Source of the DNA: Altererythrobacter sp. KTW20L
Lineage (GTDB): Bacteria > Pseudomonadota > Alphaproteobacteria > Sphingomonadales > Sphingomonadaceae
Length of the DNA stretch: 64,000 bases
Direction: 5' to 3'
Assembly: GCF_023501975.1 (NCBI RefSeq)
Contig: NZ_JAMFLH010000004.1
Coordinates: forward strand, 1-64,000
The notes under the pieces were generated by a model. That model saw nothing but the letters and a program-made list of their open reading frames with translations, made no database searches and was not told the DNA's origin. The position numbers were made by a program, and so were the translations under genes. Of the stretch, positions 1 to 7,644 are shown piece after piece. How positions within the stretch are numbered: position 1 is the stretch's first letter; each line of letters starts with the position of its first letter.

Positions 1-2
1 GC

Positions 3-302
3 GGGATCGCCAGCGGCCCCACGGTGCTGTCGGGCCGGATCGATGCCGCGCGCGACTTCCCCATTCCCGAAGGCGGGCGGCAGGTGCGCGACGGAACCTC
101 CGTCACCGTGGTGTTTACCGTGGGGGTGGATGGCCGCGCGCGCGATTGCAGCGTCAGCCGTGCGGGACCGGACCCGGCGACCAATGCCCTGGTCTGCCCG
201 CTGGTGGTGGAACGCATCCGCTTCAACCCGGCGCGCGATGCCGATGGCAATCCGGTGCCTGCACGTTATGGCTGGCGCCAGGATTTCTTCCGCCGGCAAT
301 AA
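3..302 (+). CDS. TonB C-terminal domain protein, 5'-truncated by the window edge
   Basis: The reading frame is open from the first bases, so the true start lies upstream of the window. The visible ~99 residues hold a TonB C-terminal-like fold: a VTVVFTVGVDGRARDCSV stretch, a Cys pair (DCSV and ALVCPL), then RIRFNPARDADGNPV and a closing aromatic-basic tail. This is typical of alphaproteobacterial energy-transducer TonB paralogues, which contact TonB boxes of outer-membrane receptors from the inner membrane. The N-terminal membrane anchor cannot be seen. It ends 41 bp before the manC-like gene. The family call is fairly sure; its partner receptor is unknown. Confidence 0.7.
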   Translation, partial: GIASGPTVLSGRIDAARDFPIPEGGRQVRDGTSVTVVFTVGVDGRARDCSVSRAGPDPATNALVCPLVVERIRFNPARDADGNPVPARYGWRQDFFRRQ

Positions 303-343
303 TTTGCTGTAAGTGAAGGAACGTGCCCGCCCCGCCGGAGTAA

Positions 344-1387
344 ATGCAGCCGATGACCCTTATTCATCCCGTGATCCTGTGCGGTGGCAGCGGCACGCGC
401 CTGTGGCCGGTCAGCCGCAAGTCCTGTCCCAAACCGTTCCTGCCGCTGGTGGGGAATCGCACCCTGTTCGAAGCCACGCTGGACCGCTGCGGCGACCGCA
501 CGCTGTTCGCCGCGCCCACCGTGGTGGCGGGCACGCAGCACCTTGCCCATGTGGGGGCGCAACTGGGCGGATTTCCCGATGCCAGGATCGTGGTCGAGCC
601 CGAGGCGAAGAACACTGCCGCCGCCATCGCGCTGGCCGCCGAACTGCTGCCCGAAGATGCCGTGATGCTGGTCTGCCCGAGCGATCACCACATCGCCGAC
701 GTGCCCGCCTTTGCCGCAGCGGCGCGGGCAGCGGCAGCCCTGGCGGCGGACGACTGGCTGGTCAGCTTCGGCATCGCGCCAACCGCGCCCGAAACCGGCT
801 TCGGCTATATCCTGCGCGGAGATGAACTGCCCGGCGGCTACCGGGTGGAGCGGTTCGTCGAAAAGCCCGACCTTGCCACGGCCACGCAGTTCCTCGCCAG
901 CGGCGGCTATAGCTGGAACGGCGGGATCTTCGCCTTCCGCGCCGGGGCCTTCCTGGCCGAACTTGGCCAGCATCGCCCCGACATTTCCGAGGCCGTGCGC
1001 CGCGCGGTGGAACAGGGGCAGGAGGACGGCCACCTGTTCCATCCCGACCCCGCCGCCATCGCCGCGATCAAGGGCGAATCGGTTGACTATGCGGTGATGG
1101 AAAAGACGGCGCGCGCGGCCATGGTGCCGGTGGCAATGGGCTGGTCAGATATCGGCAACTGGCAGGCCCTGCGCGATGCCCTGCCAGGTGACGAAGCTGG
1201 CAACCGGGCCGAAGGACGCGTGGAACTGGTCGGCTGCACCAACGTGCTCGCTCGCACCGATGGCCCGCGCATATCCATCATCGGCCTTGCCGACGTGGCG
1301 GTGATCGTGGATGGTGACGACGTACTGGTTACCACGATGGAAGGCGCGCAACTGGTGGGCAAACTGACTGGAGCCGCGCAGCAATAA
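344..1387 (+). CDS. manC: Mannose-1-phosphate guanylyltransferase
   Basis: The enzyme makes GDP-mannose from mannose-1-phosphate and GTP in the cytoplasm, feeding exopolysaccharide or glycan synthesis. The nucleotidyltransferase signature GGSGTRLWPVSRKSCPK is at residues 14-30 and FVEKPD is near residue 173. At 347 residues it is the short form: the C-terminal phosphomannose-isomerase domain of ~480-residue AlgA/ManC proteins is absent. ATG codons at 344 and 353 are both possible; 353 would remove three residues. No other polysaccharide gene is next to it, so its end product cannot be read from context. Confidence 0.9.
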   Translation: MQPMTLIHPVILCGGSGTRLWPVSRKSCPKPFLPLVGNRTLFEATLDRCGDRTLFAAPTVVAGTQHLAHVGAQLGGFPDARIVVEPEAKNTAAAIALAAELLPEDAVMLVCPSDHHIADVPAFAAAARAAAALAADDWLVSFGIAPTAPETGFGYILRGDELPGGYRVERFVEKPDLATATQFLASGGYSWNGGIFAFRAGAFLAELGQHRPDISEAVRRAVEQGQEDGHLFHPDPAAIAAIKGESVDYAVMEKTARAAMVPVAMGWSDIGNWQALRDALPGDEAGNRAEGRVELVGCTNVLARTDGPRISIIGLADVAVIVDGDDVLVTTMEGAQLVGKLTGAAQQ

Positions 1388-1403
1388 GGGGCGTTACGGG
1401 TTC

Positions 1404-1844
1404 ATGATCGCGCAGACCATCCAGTTGGCGCTGGCCCCGGTGTTCGTGCTGGTGGCGATCGGCAACATCATGAACATCCTGTCCAGCCGCCTTGGCCGCG
1501 TGGTCGATCGCAGCCGCGTGCTGCAACAGCGCCACCGCGAGACCGAAGGCGCGGAACACGATGCCGTGGTGCGCGAAATCCGCATGACCGACAACCGCAT
1601 CAAGCTGATCGGGCGGGCGCTGCTGTTGCTGGTGCTGTCGGGCCTCGCCATCGGCCTGACCGTGGCGCTGCTGTTCCTGGAGGAATTCGCCGCCACCAGC
1701 CTGCAGCCATTCGCGGCGGGCGTGTTCATCGTAGCCATCGCCTTGTTGATGGCGGCGTTGTTGCTGTTCCTGCGCGAAACCCGCGAGGCGACCGAGGCCC
1801 TGCGCATCCCGCGCGATTTCCTGGAGCTGGACCGGAAGCTTTAG
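1404..1844 (+). CDS. DUF2721 family membrane protein
   Basis: This 146-residue protein has three hydrophobic segments: residues ~5-30, ~70-95 and ~103-125. Between the first two is a charged loop with LSSRLGRVVDRSR, which is typical of DUF2721. The family has no established function. It starts 16 bp after the manC-like stop and may be co-transcribed with it. The C-terminus is charged and cytosolic in appearance. Confidence 0.8.
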   Translation: MIAQTIQLALAPVFVLVAIGNIMNILSSRLGRVVDRSRVLQQRHRETEGAEHDAVVREIRMTDNRIKLIGRALLLLVLSGLAIGLTVALLFLEEFAATSLQPFAAGVFIVAIALLMAALLLFLRETREATEALRIPRDFLELDRKL

Positions 1845-1868
1845 GCGGACCCAAGCCTGCTTATCCAT

Positions 1869-2009
1869 TCGTCATCCTGAACTTGTTTCAGGATCCATTC
1901 CTCCGCCAAAGCCGGGTCTTGTTCGGCAGCAGGACGGTGGCGCCCCGCCAATCCCGATGGCTCCGTGTCGCTCTGCACGATGGATCCTGAAACAAGTTCA
2001 GGATGACGG
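1869..2009. repeat. Miniature REP-bounded element, ~140 bp, inverted hairpin ends
   Basis: Each end is a short palindrome (stem ATCCTGAA / TTCAGGAT, loop CTTGT). The two ends are inverted relative to each other at about 1871-1898 and 1979-2006. Both ends and ~30 bp inside the right end (with ATGGCTCCG and CGATGGATCC) match the element at 17288-17697 that carries a GIY-YIG ORF. The interior here is only ~80 bp and has no gene. I read it as an internally deleted relative of that element. It lies between two convergent genes. Confidence 0.75.
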
Positions 2010-2029
2010 GAAAAACGCAAAATCCTTAC

Positions 2030-2338
2030 CTAAGCCGAAGGCGGCGCCAGCAGCTTCTGCCCTGCCTGCCGGATCGTGCCTTCGACGATCGGTTTGATGA
2101 AGCCCAGCGCGGGCGGCAGGTCGATGTCGAACAGCACTTCGGTATCGCGAATGTCGATCCGGCCCTGCATCACCTGGCCCATGGCGGTGATCGCCAGCGA
2201 TAGCGAATCCTCGCCCACCCATTCGGTTTCCACATCGGCCATGCCGCCGGGAATCGCATCGGCGATCTGGTGGGTGGACGATGCCAGCCGGCGGCGCACT
2301 TCCTCGCGGCCTAGCTGATGGGGAATGGCGACCTGCAT
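2030..2338 (-). CDS. Polyhydroxyalkanoic acid system family protein
   Basis: This 102-residue cytoplasmic protein matches the small PHA-granule-associated family (PHA_gran_rgn type). It has an N-terminal IPHQLGREEVRRRL helix, then alternating strands (SLSLAITAMGQVMQGRIDI, VLFDIDLPPALGFI) and a C-terminal helix. Members are thought to bind or regulate polyhydroxyalkanoate granules, but the mechanism is not established. It starts directly at the end of the upstream minus-strand gene, so it is probably the last gene of the telA transcript. No PHA synthase is in the window. Confidence 0.7.
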   Translation of the reverse strand: MQVAIPHQLGREEVRRRLASSTHQIADAIPGGMADVETEWVGEDSLSLAITAMGQVMQGRIDIRDTEVLFDIDLPPALGFIKPIVEGTIRQAGQKLLAPPSA

Positions 2339-3103
2339 TTATGTGTTCTCCGGTGAAGGCAGCGATTGGGCATCGCCATAGCGGTAATCGAGGTAACGGT
2401 TGCGGATGGCGAGATCGTCCAGCGAGCCTTCGGCCAGTTGCCGCGTCACGTGATCGATCTCTTTCGAAATCTTGCCCAGGCTATCGACCAGCTGCCGGTC
2501 CGGCGTGGAGCCGCCACGTTCTTCCGTGCGCAGGTTGGCGGGTATCTTGCGATAGGAGTCGATCATCTCGGGCAGGACTTCACCCACCAGCTTGCGGGTT
2601 TCGCTCGCCGCCGGGTGCGCCGGATCAACATGGGCCAGTTGCGCGCCCAGCGCATCCAGTTGCACGCCGATATCCTCGACAATGCGCACCGCAGGCGCAG
2701 GCAGGGCGGGGCGCTGCTGTTCCAGCCACAGCTCGGTGCGGGCGACCAGTTGGCGCGCATCCTGCGTGCGGGTCAGATCCATGCGGCTGGGCAGGCGCAC
2801 CTTGGGATAGTTGCCGAACACCACCACGGCGGTGACAATGGCAAGGAATGTCACCACCACGCCGATGAAGCCGATCCCCTGCAGCACCAGCCCGGCGACG
2901 GAAGATGCCAGCAGGATCGCCACGACGGCCGCCGCCATCAGCTTCAGCCGCGTCGCCCAGTTGTTTTTGCGCATGCGCCGCGAGCCTTCGCCGATGGGCG
3001 GACCGCTCTTCACCAGCCGGTGCCTGCCGCCCGTCTGGTTGTCGCGCAGGACCGATTTGGCTTCGGCCAGCAGGCGTTCGCTATCTCTGGTCAGGTCGGA
3101 CAT
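2339..3103 (-). CDS. XpaC-like membrane protein, partner of TelA
   Basis: 254 residues: a charged N-terminus, two adjacent membrane segments (~residues 50-75 and 76-97), then a long helical cytosolic domain rich in Leu, Gln and Arg. Size, topology and position directly downstream of a TelA gene fit the XpaC-type proteins (5-bromo-4-chloroindolyl-phosphate-hydrolysis family) that pair with TelA in many bacteria. I identify it mainly by context. The gap from the telA stop is 3 bp, which implies translational coupling. Confidence 0.6.
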   Translation of the reverse strand: MSDLTRDSERLLAEAKSVLRDNQTGGRHRLVKSGPPIGEGSRRMRKNNWATRLKLMAAAVVAILLASSVAGLVLQGIGFIGVVVTFLAIVTAVVVFGNYPKVRLPSRMDLTRTQDARQLVARTELWLEQQRPALPAPAVRIVEDIGVQLDALGAQLAHVDPAHPAASETRKLVGEVLPEMIDSYRKIPANLRTEERGGSTPDRQLVDSLGKISKEIDHVTRQLAEGSLDDLAIRNRYLDYRYGDAQSLPSPENT

Positions 3104-3106
3104 TGA

Positions 3107-4315
3107 TCAGGCATCAAGGCTCAGCAGGCTCGGAGTAGCAGCAGCCTTCGAAGCCTGGGCCTGCCCTTCGGCGCGGGCGATATAGCCCTTGGACTTCTCC
3201 ACCTCGTCGGTCAGCACGGTGACGGTCTGCTTCATGGAATCGAGTGCGCGCAGCTTGAAACTGTCCACCTCGTCCATCGTGTCATAGATGTTCTGGAAAG
3301 CGCGTTGCAGCGTTTCCAGCGGGATTGTCGAGCTGGCCGCCTGCTCGTGGATCTGCGCGGTATTCTCGCGCAGCAGCTTGCCGGTGGAATCGATGATGTT
3401 GGCGGTGGTGGTGTTGAGCGCGGTGATCTGCCCCAGCACCAGCCGCTGGTTGGTCATGGCCTGGGCCACGGTCACGGCGGTGCGCAGTGCGCCCACCGTG
3501 GTGGTGCTGGCGCGATCGACACCCTTCACCAGTTCGACGTTGTTCTTCTTCACCAGGTCCAGTGCGAGGTAACCCTGCACCGATACCGCCATCTGCGTCA
3601 GCAGGTCCTGCGTGCGCTGGCGGACATAGAACAGCGCGGTCTCACGGATCGCCTTGGCCTTTTCGGGATCGGTCGCGTCCAGGTCTGCCGCGCGTTCCTC
3701 CAGCCGTTCATCCAGTGTGCGGGCGATGTGGATCATCTGCTCCAGGTTGCCCATCGCGTCCCACAGCTTCTGCCGCTCCACGTCGATGGCGGCATTGTCC
3801 ATCAGCAGTTCGTCCTTGCCGCTGGCCAGGCGGGCGAGGATCGCCTGGATGTGGCTTTGCGCGCTGGTATAGCTGTCGAAATAGTTCTTCAGCTTGTTGC
3901 CGAAGGGGATGATGCCGAACAGCTTGCGCCCGGTCAGCTTGCCCTGGCGGCCGGGATCGAGATCCTCCACCGTGCGGCGCAATTCGGCCAGATCGGTGCC
4001 CACGCCGCCTTCCTGGTCCATCGCCCGCACCGGGCGGTCGAGGAAGCGGTTGGACATGCCGGCGGCCGCCATGATTTCCTTGCGGCCCATGTTGGTAATC
4101 TGGTCCACCTTCTGGCCGAAATCGGGCGACTTGGCATCCAGCGCGATCAGTTCATCGACGAAGCCATCGACCTTTTCATCCAGCGCCGAGCGCTTTTCGG
4201 CAGCGACCGGCACCAGACCTGCGGCGCGGTCCACCGAGATCGCAGGCACTGGATCAGGCGGGGTGAGCTTCAGTTCGGTTTCGACTGCTGTGGTCGTCTG
4301 GTTGTTCGTGGCCAT
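3107..4315 (-). CDS. telA: TelA family toxic-anion (tellurite) resistance protein
   Basis: 402 residues, normal for TelA. The C-terminal two thirds carry family features: QTQDLLTQMAV-like helices (RQRTQDLLTQMAVSVQGYLALDLVKKNN near residues 231-258), then TTVGALRTAVTVAQAM and NTTTANIIDSTGKLL. It is predicted to be soluble and largely alpha-helical. The family is linked to tellurite and envelope-stress tolerance, but its molecular role is not settled. It heads a three-gene minus-strand set with the XpaC-like and PHA-type genes and is divergent from the DUF389 gene. Confidence 0.9.
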   Translation of the reverse strand: MATNNQTTTAVETELKLTPPDPVPAISVDRAAGLVPVAAEKRSALDEKVDGFVDELIALDAKSPDFGQKVDQITNMGRKEIMAAAGMSNRFLDRPVRAMDQEGGVGTDLAELRRTVEDLDPGRQGKLTGRKLFGIIPFGNKLKNYFDSYTSAQSHIQAILARLASGKDELLMDNAAIDVERQKLWDAMGNLEQMIHIARTLDERLEERAADLDATDPEKAKAIRETALFYVRQRTQDLLTQMAVSVQGYLALDLVKKNNVELVKGVDRASTTTVGALRTAVTVAQAMTNQRLVLGQITALNTTTANIIDSTGKLLRENTAQIHEQAASSTIPLETLQRAFQNIYDTMDEVDSFKLRALDSMKQTVTVLTDEVEKSKGYIARAEGQAQASKAAATPSLLSLDA

Positions 4316-4437
4316 CGGCTATTCCTCACCCCGCAAGTGCTTCAGCTAACTGTATTAGGCAGGCAAGACACGCTTTTCAAGCGTTCCCCTGCGCGCCTCG
4401 TTGTCTATACCCCTGATCCGATCAGGAGACGATAACA

Positions 4438-5958
4438 ATGGCGACACAGGCTCCCGCACCGGGCAGGCACACATTCGGCGATGTGATCCACAGCTGGCGC
4501 GGCTGGTGGCATAATTCGGTCAAGGCGACAGTCGATCAGGCAGATGTCATCGCCAGGCGGCGTGCGGAAAGCGGGGTCAGTTCGCGCTACCTGCTGATGC
4601 TCGGCATGTCGGCGGGCATTGCCATCCTCGGACTGCTGCTGTCCTCTCCTGCCGTGGTGATCGGGGCCATGCTGCTGTCGCCGCTGATGGATCCGATCAT
4701 GGGGCTGGGCTTCTCCATCGCCACCGGAGATTACAAATGGATGCGCCAGTCGGCCCGGTCGCTGGCCATCGGCACGGTGTTTGCGGTGCTGTTCTGCGCT
4801 ATCGTGGTGTTCCTTTCGCCTTTGCAAACTGTGACATCGGAGATCGCGGCGCGCACCAAGCCCAACCTGTTCGACCTGCTGATCGCATTCTTTTCCGCCA
4901 TCGCCGGCGCCTATGCGATGATCCGCGGGCGCGAGGGGACCATCGTCGGCGTGGCCATCGCCACGGCCTTGATGCCGCCGCTGGCCACGGTCGGCTTTGG
5001 TCTGGCCACGCTGAACTGGACAGTCTTTTCGGGCGCGCTCGGCCTCTACTTCACCAACCTGATGACCATTGCCCTGACGGCCGCGGTAATGGCCCGGCTC
5101 TATGGCTTTTCGACCAACCTGTCCGAACGGCAGACCACCTGGCAGACGGTGATGATCCTGACCTCTTTCGTGGCCCTGGCAATCCCGCTGTTCCTGTCGC
5201 TGCGGGATATCGCGTGGGAAGCCAATGCCACCCGGCTGACCCGCTCGATGGTGCTGGAAGCGTTTGACGACAATGCCCGCCTGTCGCAGATTGACTATAA
5301 CTTTGACGCAGAGCCCATCCGCATTACCGCAACAGTCCTGACGCCCGAATTGAAACCCAATGCCGAAAGCGCGGCCGAACGGGCGATGACCCGCAGTCTC
5401 GGTCGTCCGGTGGACGTGGCGATCACCCAGTACCGGGTCGGCACCAATGCCCAGGCAGCCGAAGAAGCGCAGCTCTCCTCTGCCCTCGCCAGTGAGCGGG
5501 CGGCGGCCGAACGGGCGGACGAACTGGCCGAGCGGCTGGCGCTGGTGGCCGGCGTTTCGCCCGAACAGGTGACGGTTGACCGCGCGCGTCGCCGCGCCAC
5601 GGTAACCGCGCTGGCCCTGCCGGACGCAAGCTTGCGGACCTATTACGAACTGGAGCGCCGCATCCGCGCCACGGCGGGCGAAGGGTGGGAAATCCGGCTG
5701 ATTCCGCCGCTGCTGTCGATGCCAGCGGTCGCCATGGAGGACGAGGGAATTTCCACTGCCGGATACCGCACGGTCGTGCTGATCGAATGGGCTGCCCGGC
5801 GCTCGCAGCTGCCCGTCAGGCTGGAAGGGCCGGGCGGTTCGGTGGCGCTGGTGCGCGAAGCCTTGCAGGAACGCGGCATCGAACCGCAGGTTTCTCCCGC
5901 AGGCAACGGCTTCGGCGCAGTGCGGGCCTTGTGGGTCATGCCCGACGGGGCCGAATGA
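4438..5958 (+). CDS. DUF389 domain membrane protein
   Basis: 506 residues. The N-terminal half (about 50-265) has five to six membrane segments with DUF389 signatures: a SPAVVIGAMLLSPLMDPIMG stretch near 62-81 and VGVAIATALMPPLATVG near 165-181. The C-terminal ~230 residues are soluble, with repeated alpha/beta strands and an Ala/Glu-rich helix at about 340-375. The family is predicted to be an inner-membrane transporter or sensor, but the substrate is unknown. An AGGAG box lies 10-15 bp before the ATG. It overlaps the tail of the MAPEG reading frame. Confidence 0.85.
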   Translation: MATQAPAPGRHTFGDVIHSWRGWWHNSVKATVDQADVIARRRAESGVSSRYLLMLGMSAGIAILGLLLSSPAVVIGAMLLSPLMDPIMGLGFSIATGDYKWMRQSARSLAIGTVFAVLFCAIVVFLSPLQTVTSEIAARTKPNLFDLLIAFFSAIAGAYAMIRGREGTIVGVAIATALMPPLATVGFGLATLNWTVFSGALGLYFTNLMTIALTAAVMARLYGFSTNLSERQTTWQTVMILTSFVALAIPLFLSLRDIAWEANATRLTRSMVLEAFDDNARLSQIDYNFDAEPIRITATVLTPELKPNAESAAERAMTRSLGRPVDVAITQYRVGTNAQAAEEAQLSSALASERAAAERADELAERLALVAGVSPEQVTVDRARRRATVTALALPDASLRTYYELERRIRATAGEGWEIRLIPPLLSMPAVAMEDEGISTAGYRTVVLIEWAARRSQLPVRLEGPGGSVALVREALQERGIEPQVSPAGNGFGAVRALWVMPDGAE

Positions 5959-5972
5959 TCGGAGTAACCGGA

Positions 5973-6368
5973 ATGACCAGCGAACTGACAGTCCTTGCCC
6001 TGGGTGCCCTGCTGCTGGTGGTGCACATCATGCTGGCCGTCCATTTCAAGACCCGCCAGTATGGCAAGGACTGGAACATGGGCGCGCGGGATGAAAGCCT
6101 GCCTCCGCTCAATCCCGTGGCCGGAAGGCTCGAACGCGCGCGCGACAACTTTGCCGAGACATTCCCGGTGGCCATCGTGGCGCTGCTGGCGGTGACGCTG
6201 GCGGACAAATCGAGCCTGCTGACCGAGATGGCCGCGTGGACCTGGCTCGCCGCGCGGGTGATCTACCTGCCGCTCTACTGGACTGGCGTACCCAAGGTCC
6301 GCACCCTGGTGTGGACCGTCAGCCTGCTCGCCCTGCTGGTGGTGCTGGGCGCGGCGCTGGTGGGGTAG
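5973..6368 (+). CDS. MAPEG family membrane protein
   Basis: About 131 residues with four membrane segments. It has the MAPEG hallmark RLERARDNFAETFPVAIVALLAV at ~residues 48-70 and a C-terminal TWLAARVIYLPLYWTGV segment. Bacterial MAPEG proteins are relatives of microsomal glutathione transferases; most, including this one, have no proven substrate. An ATG at 5955 overlaps the DUF389 stop, but the ATG at 5973 has a GGAG box (5960-5963) at better spacing and gives a more usual N-terminus. Confidence 0.85.
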   Translation: MTSELTVLALGALLLVVHIMLAVHFKTRQYGKDWNMGARDESLPPLNPVAGRLERARDNFAETFPVAIVALLAVTLADKSSLLTEMAAWTWLAARVIYLPLYWTGVPKVRTLVWTVSLLALLVVLGAALVG

Positions 6369-6490
6369 GGGGCTATGCCCGGCACGTCACGTTCAGCGGG
6401 CGTAGGGAATCGATGGTTTAATGTGAGACCAAGATTGCATGGGCATCCCCAGATGAGCCTCAACGGGATGACAGAACTGGAGACTTGGAC

Positions 6491-6856
6491 GTGGCAATCA
6501 AGTCAAATAAAGTAAATTTCCTAGAAACGAATTTCCTATTGCTGTTAGCGATTACTTGCGGCAATTTGGTGAGTAGTCCGGTTCATGGGCAAGATTCGGA
6601 CGTCCCCGACATAAATGCGGATATTTCGCGAATTGAACTGAATTCTCTCCCGGATATTGACCCGGTTGAGCCTTTGGCCAGGCGAGTGGTACGGCATCCA
6701 TCTGACGCGGAGGACCTAGATTGCCCGGTACCGGGGGGTAGCACAGATGAAGAGAATCCTGATCCTGACAGCAGCAGGGGTGATGCTGTCGAATCCGACG
6801 GAGCTACGCGCCCAGTCGTCAACCATAGACCAGGACATCGAAAGGATCGATCTTAA
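6491..6856 (+). CDS. Hypothetical exported protein in a lower-GC patch
   Basis: A GTG-started frame of ~121 residues with a signal-like hydrophobic stretch (ETNFLLLLAITCGNL) followed by QDSDVPDINADISRIELN. That stretch resembles the mature N-terminus of the next gene product (STIDQDIERIDLNLL), so the two look like paralogues at their 5' ends. The last third overlaps the start of the next gene and is Asp/Ser/Arg-rich with no family likeness. A+T content is clearly higher here than around it. It could be a decayed copy or a real small secreted partner; I cannot decide. Confidence 0.4.
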   Translation: MAIKSNKVNFLETNFLLLLAITCGNLVSSPVHGQDSDVPDINADISRIELNSLPDIDPVEPLARRVVRHPSDAEDLDCPVPGGSTDEENPDPDSSRGDAVESDGATRPVVNHRPGHRKDRS

Positions 6857-7634
6857 CCTCCTCGACCTGCAGTTCGACTTCACCCAGTTGGACCCCGCCT
6901 TCATCGAGGAGGCTCCACAGCGCTGGAAGCTGACGGTCGGGGCCCCGATCGCTTTCAACTCGAACGTTGCCAACGCAGAGACTGGTGCCTTGTCCGATTT
7001 TCACTCGGCTCCAAGTCTGGCGCTGAGCTATACCCGCCCTATGGGGGGCGGGGTGGCGCTCGAAATCTCGGCTTTATCAACGCTGGACGCCTATTTCGAC
7101 GAGACTGCCGCTGACCAGTCCTCGCTCGGCAGCAGCGCGAAAATCAGCTTGGGTGACGCAACCAAGGGGTGGGCGCCCTACGCTTCCTACTCCTTCACTT
7201 CCCTCTATTCGGACCAGTTCGGTGACCACAAAGTCAGCACTCACAGTTTTACGGGCGGGTTCGGTCGCACCGTCGGTCTGGCCGTGGGAACGAAGTTGTC
7301 GGTCGATGCCAACGTAACGCGGCGCGAGGCAAGTCTTGCCACCGTCGAACAGTGGCGCTTCACGGCAAGCACGACATTGAGCCAGCAGATCGATGCCACG
7401 TCGAGTTTTCAGGTCCAGGCACAGGCATTCTGGGCCGGCTTTACCGGTGGGGCATCCGACGGTCGGGACGATGAACAGATCATCCTCGTCGGCGCCTATA
7501 GCCGGGCACTCGTGCCTGATCTCGTCAACTTGACGATCGCTGCAAAATTCCAGCGCAACTGGTCCAATGTTGCGGGCAAATCTTACAGTGTTTTCGACGT
7601 CGGCCCAAGACTCAACTTTGTCAGCAAGTTCTAG
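6747..7634 (+). CDS. Outer-membrane beta-barrel protein
   Basis: 295 residues. Residues 1-22 form a Sec signal peptide ending near LRAQ-S. The mature part is a run of amphipathic strands with aromatic girdles (for example APYASYSFTSLYSDQFGD and LSVDANVTRREASL) and ends in LNFVSKF, a C-terminal Phe expected for BAM substrates. Strand number suggests a 10-14 strand barrel, but no named family is recognised. The N-terminal IDQDIERIDLN segment is shared with the preceding ORF. It is transcribed convergently with the acyl-AMP ligase gene. Confidence 0.65.
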   Translation: MKRILILTAAGVMLSNPTELRAQSSTIDQDIERIDLNLLDLQFDFTQLDPAFIEEAPQRWKLTVGAPIAFNSNVANAETGALSDFHSAPSLALSYTRPMGGGVALEISALSTLDAYFDETAADQSSLGSSAKISLGDATKGWAPYASYSFTSLYSDQFGDHKVSTHSFTGGFGRTVGLAVGTKLSVDANVTRREASLATVEQWRFTASTTLSQQIDATSSFQVQAQAFWAGFTGGASDGRDDEQIILVGAYSRALVPDLVNLTIAAKFQRNWSNVAGKSYSVFDVGPRLNFVSKF

Positions 7635-7644
7635 CCAAAAACCC

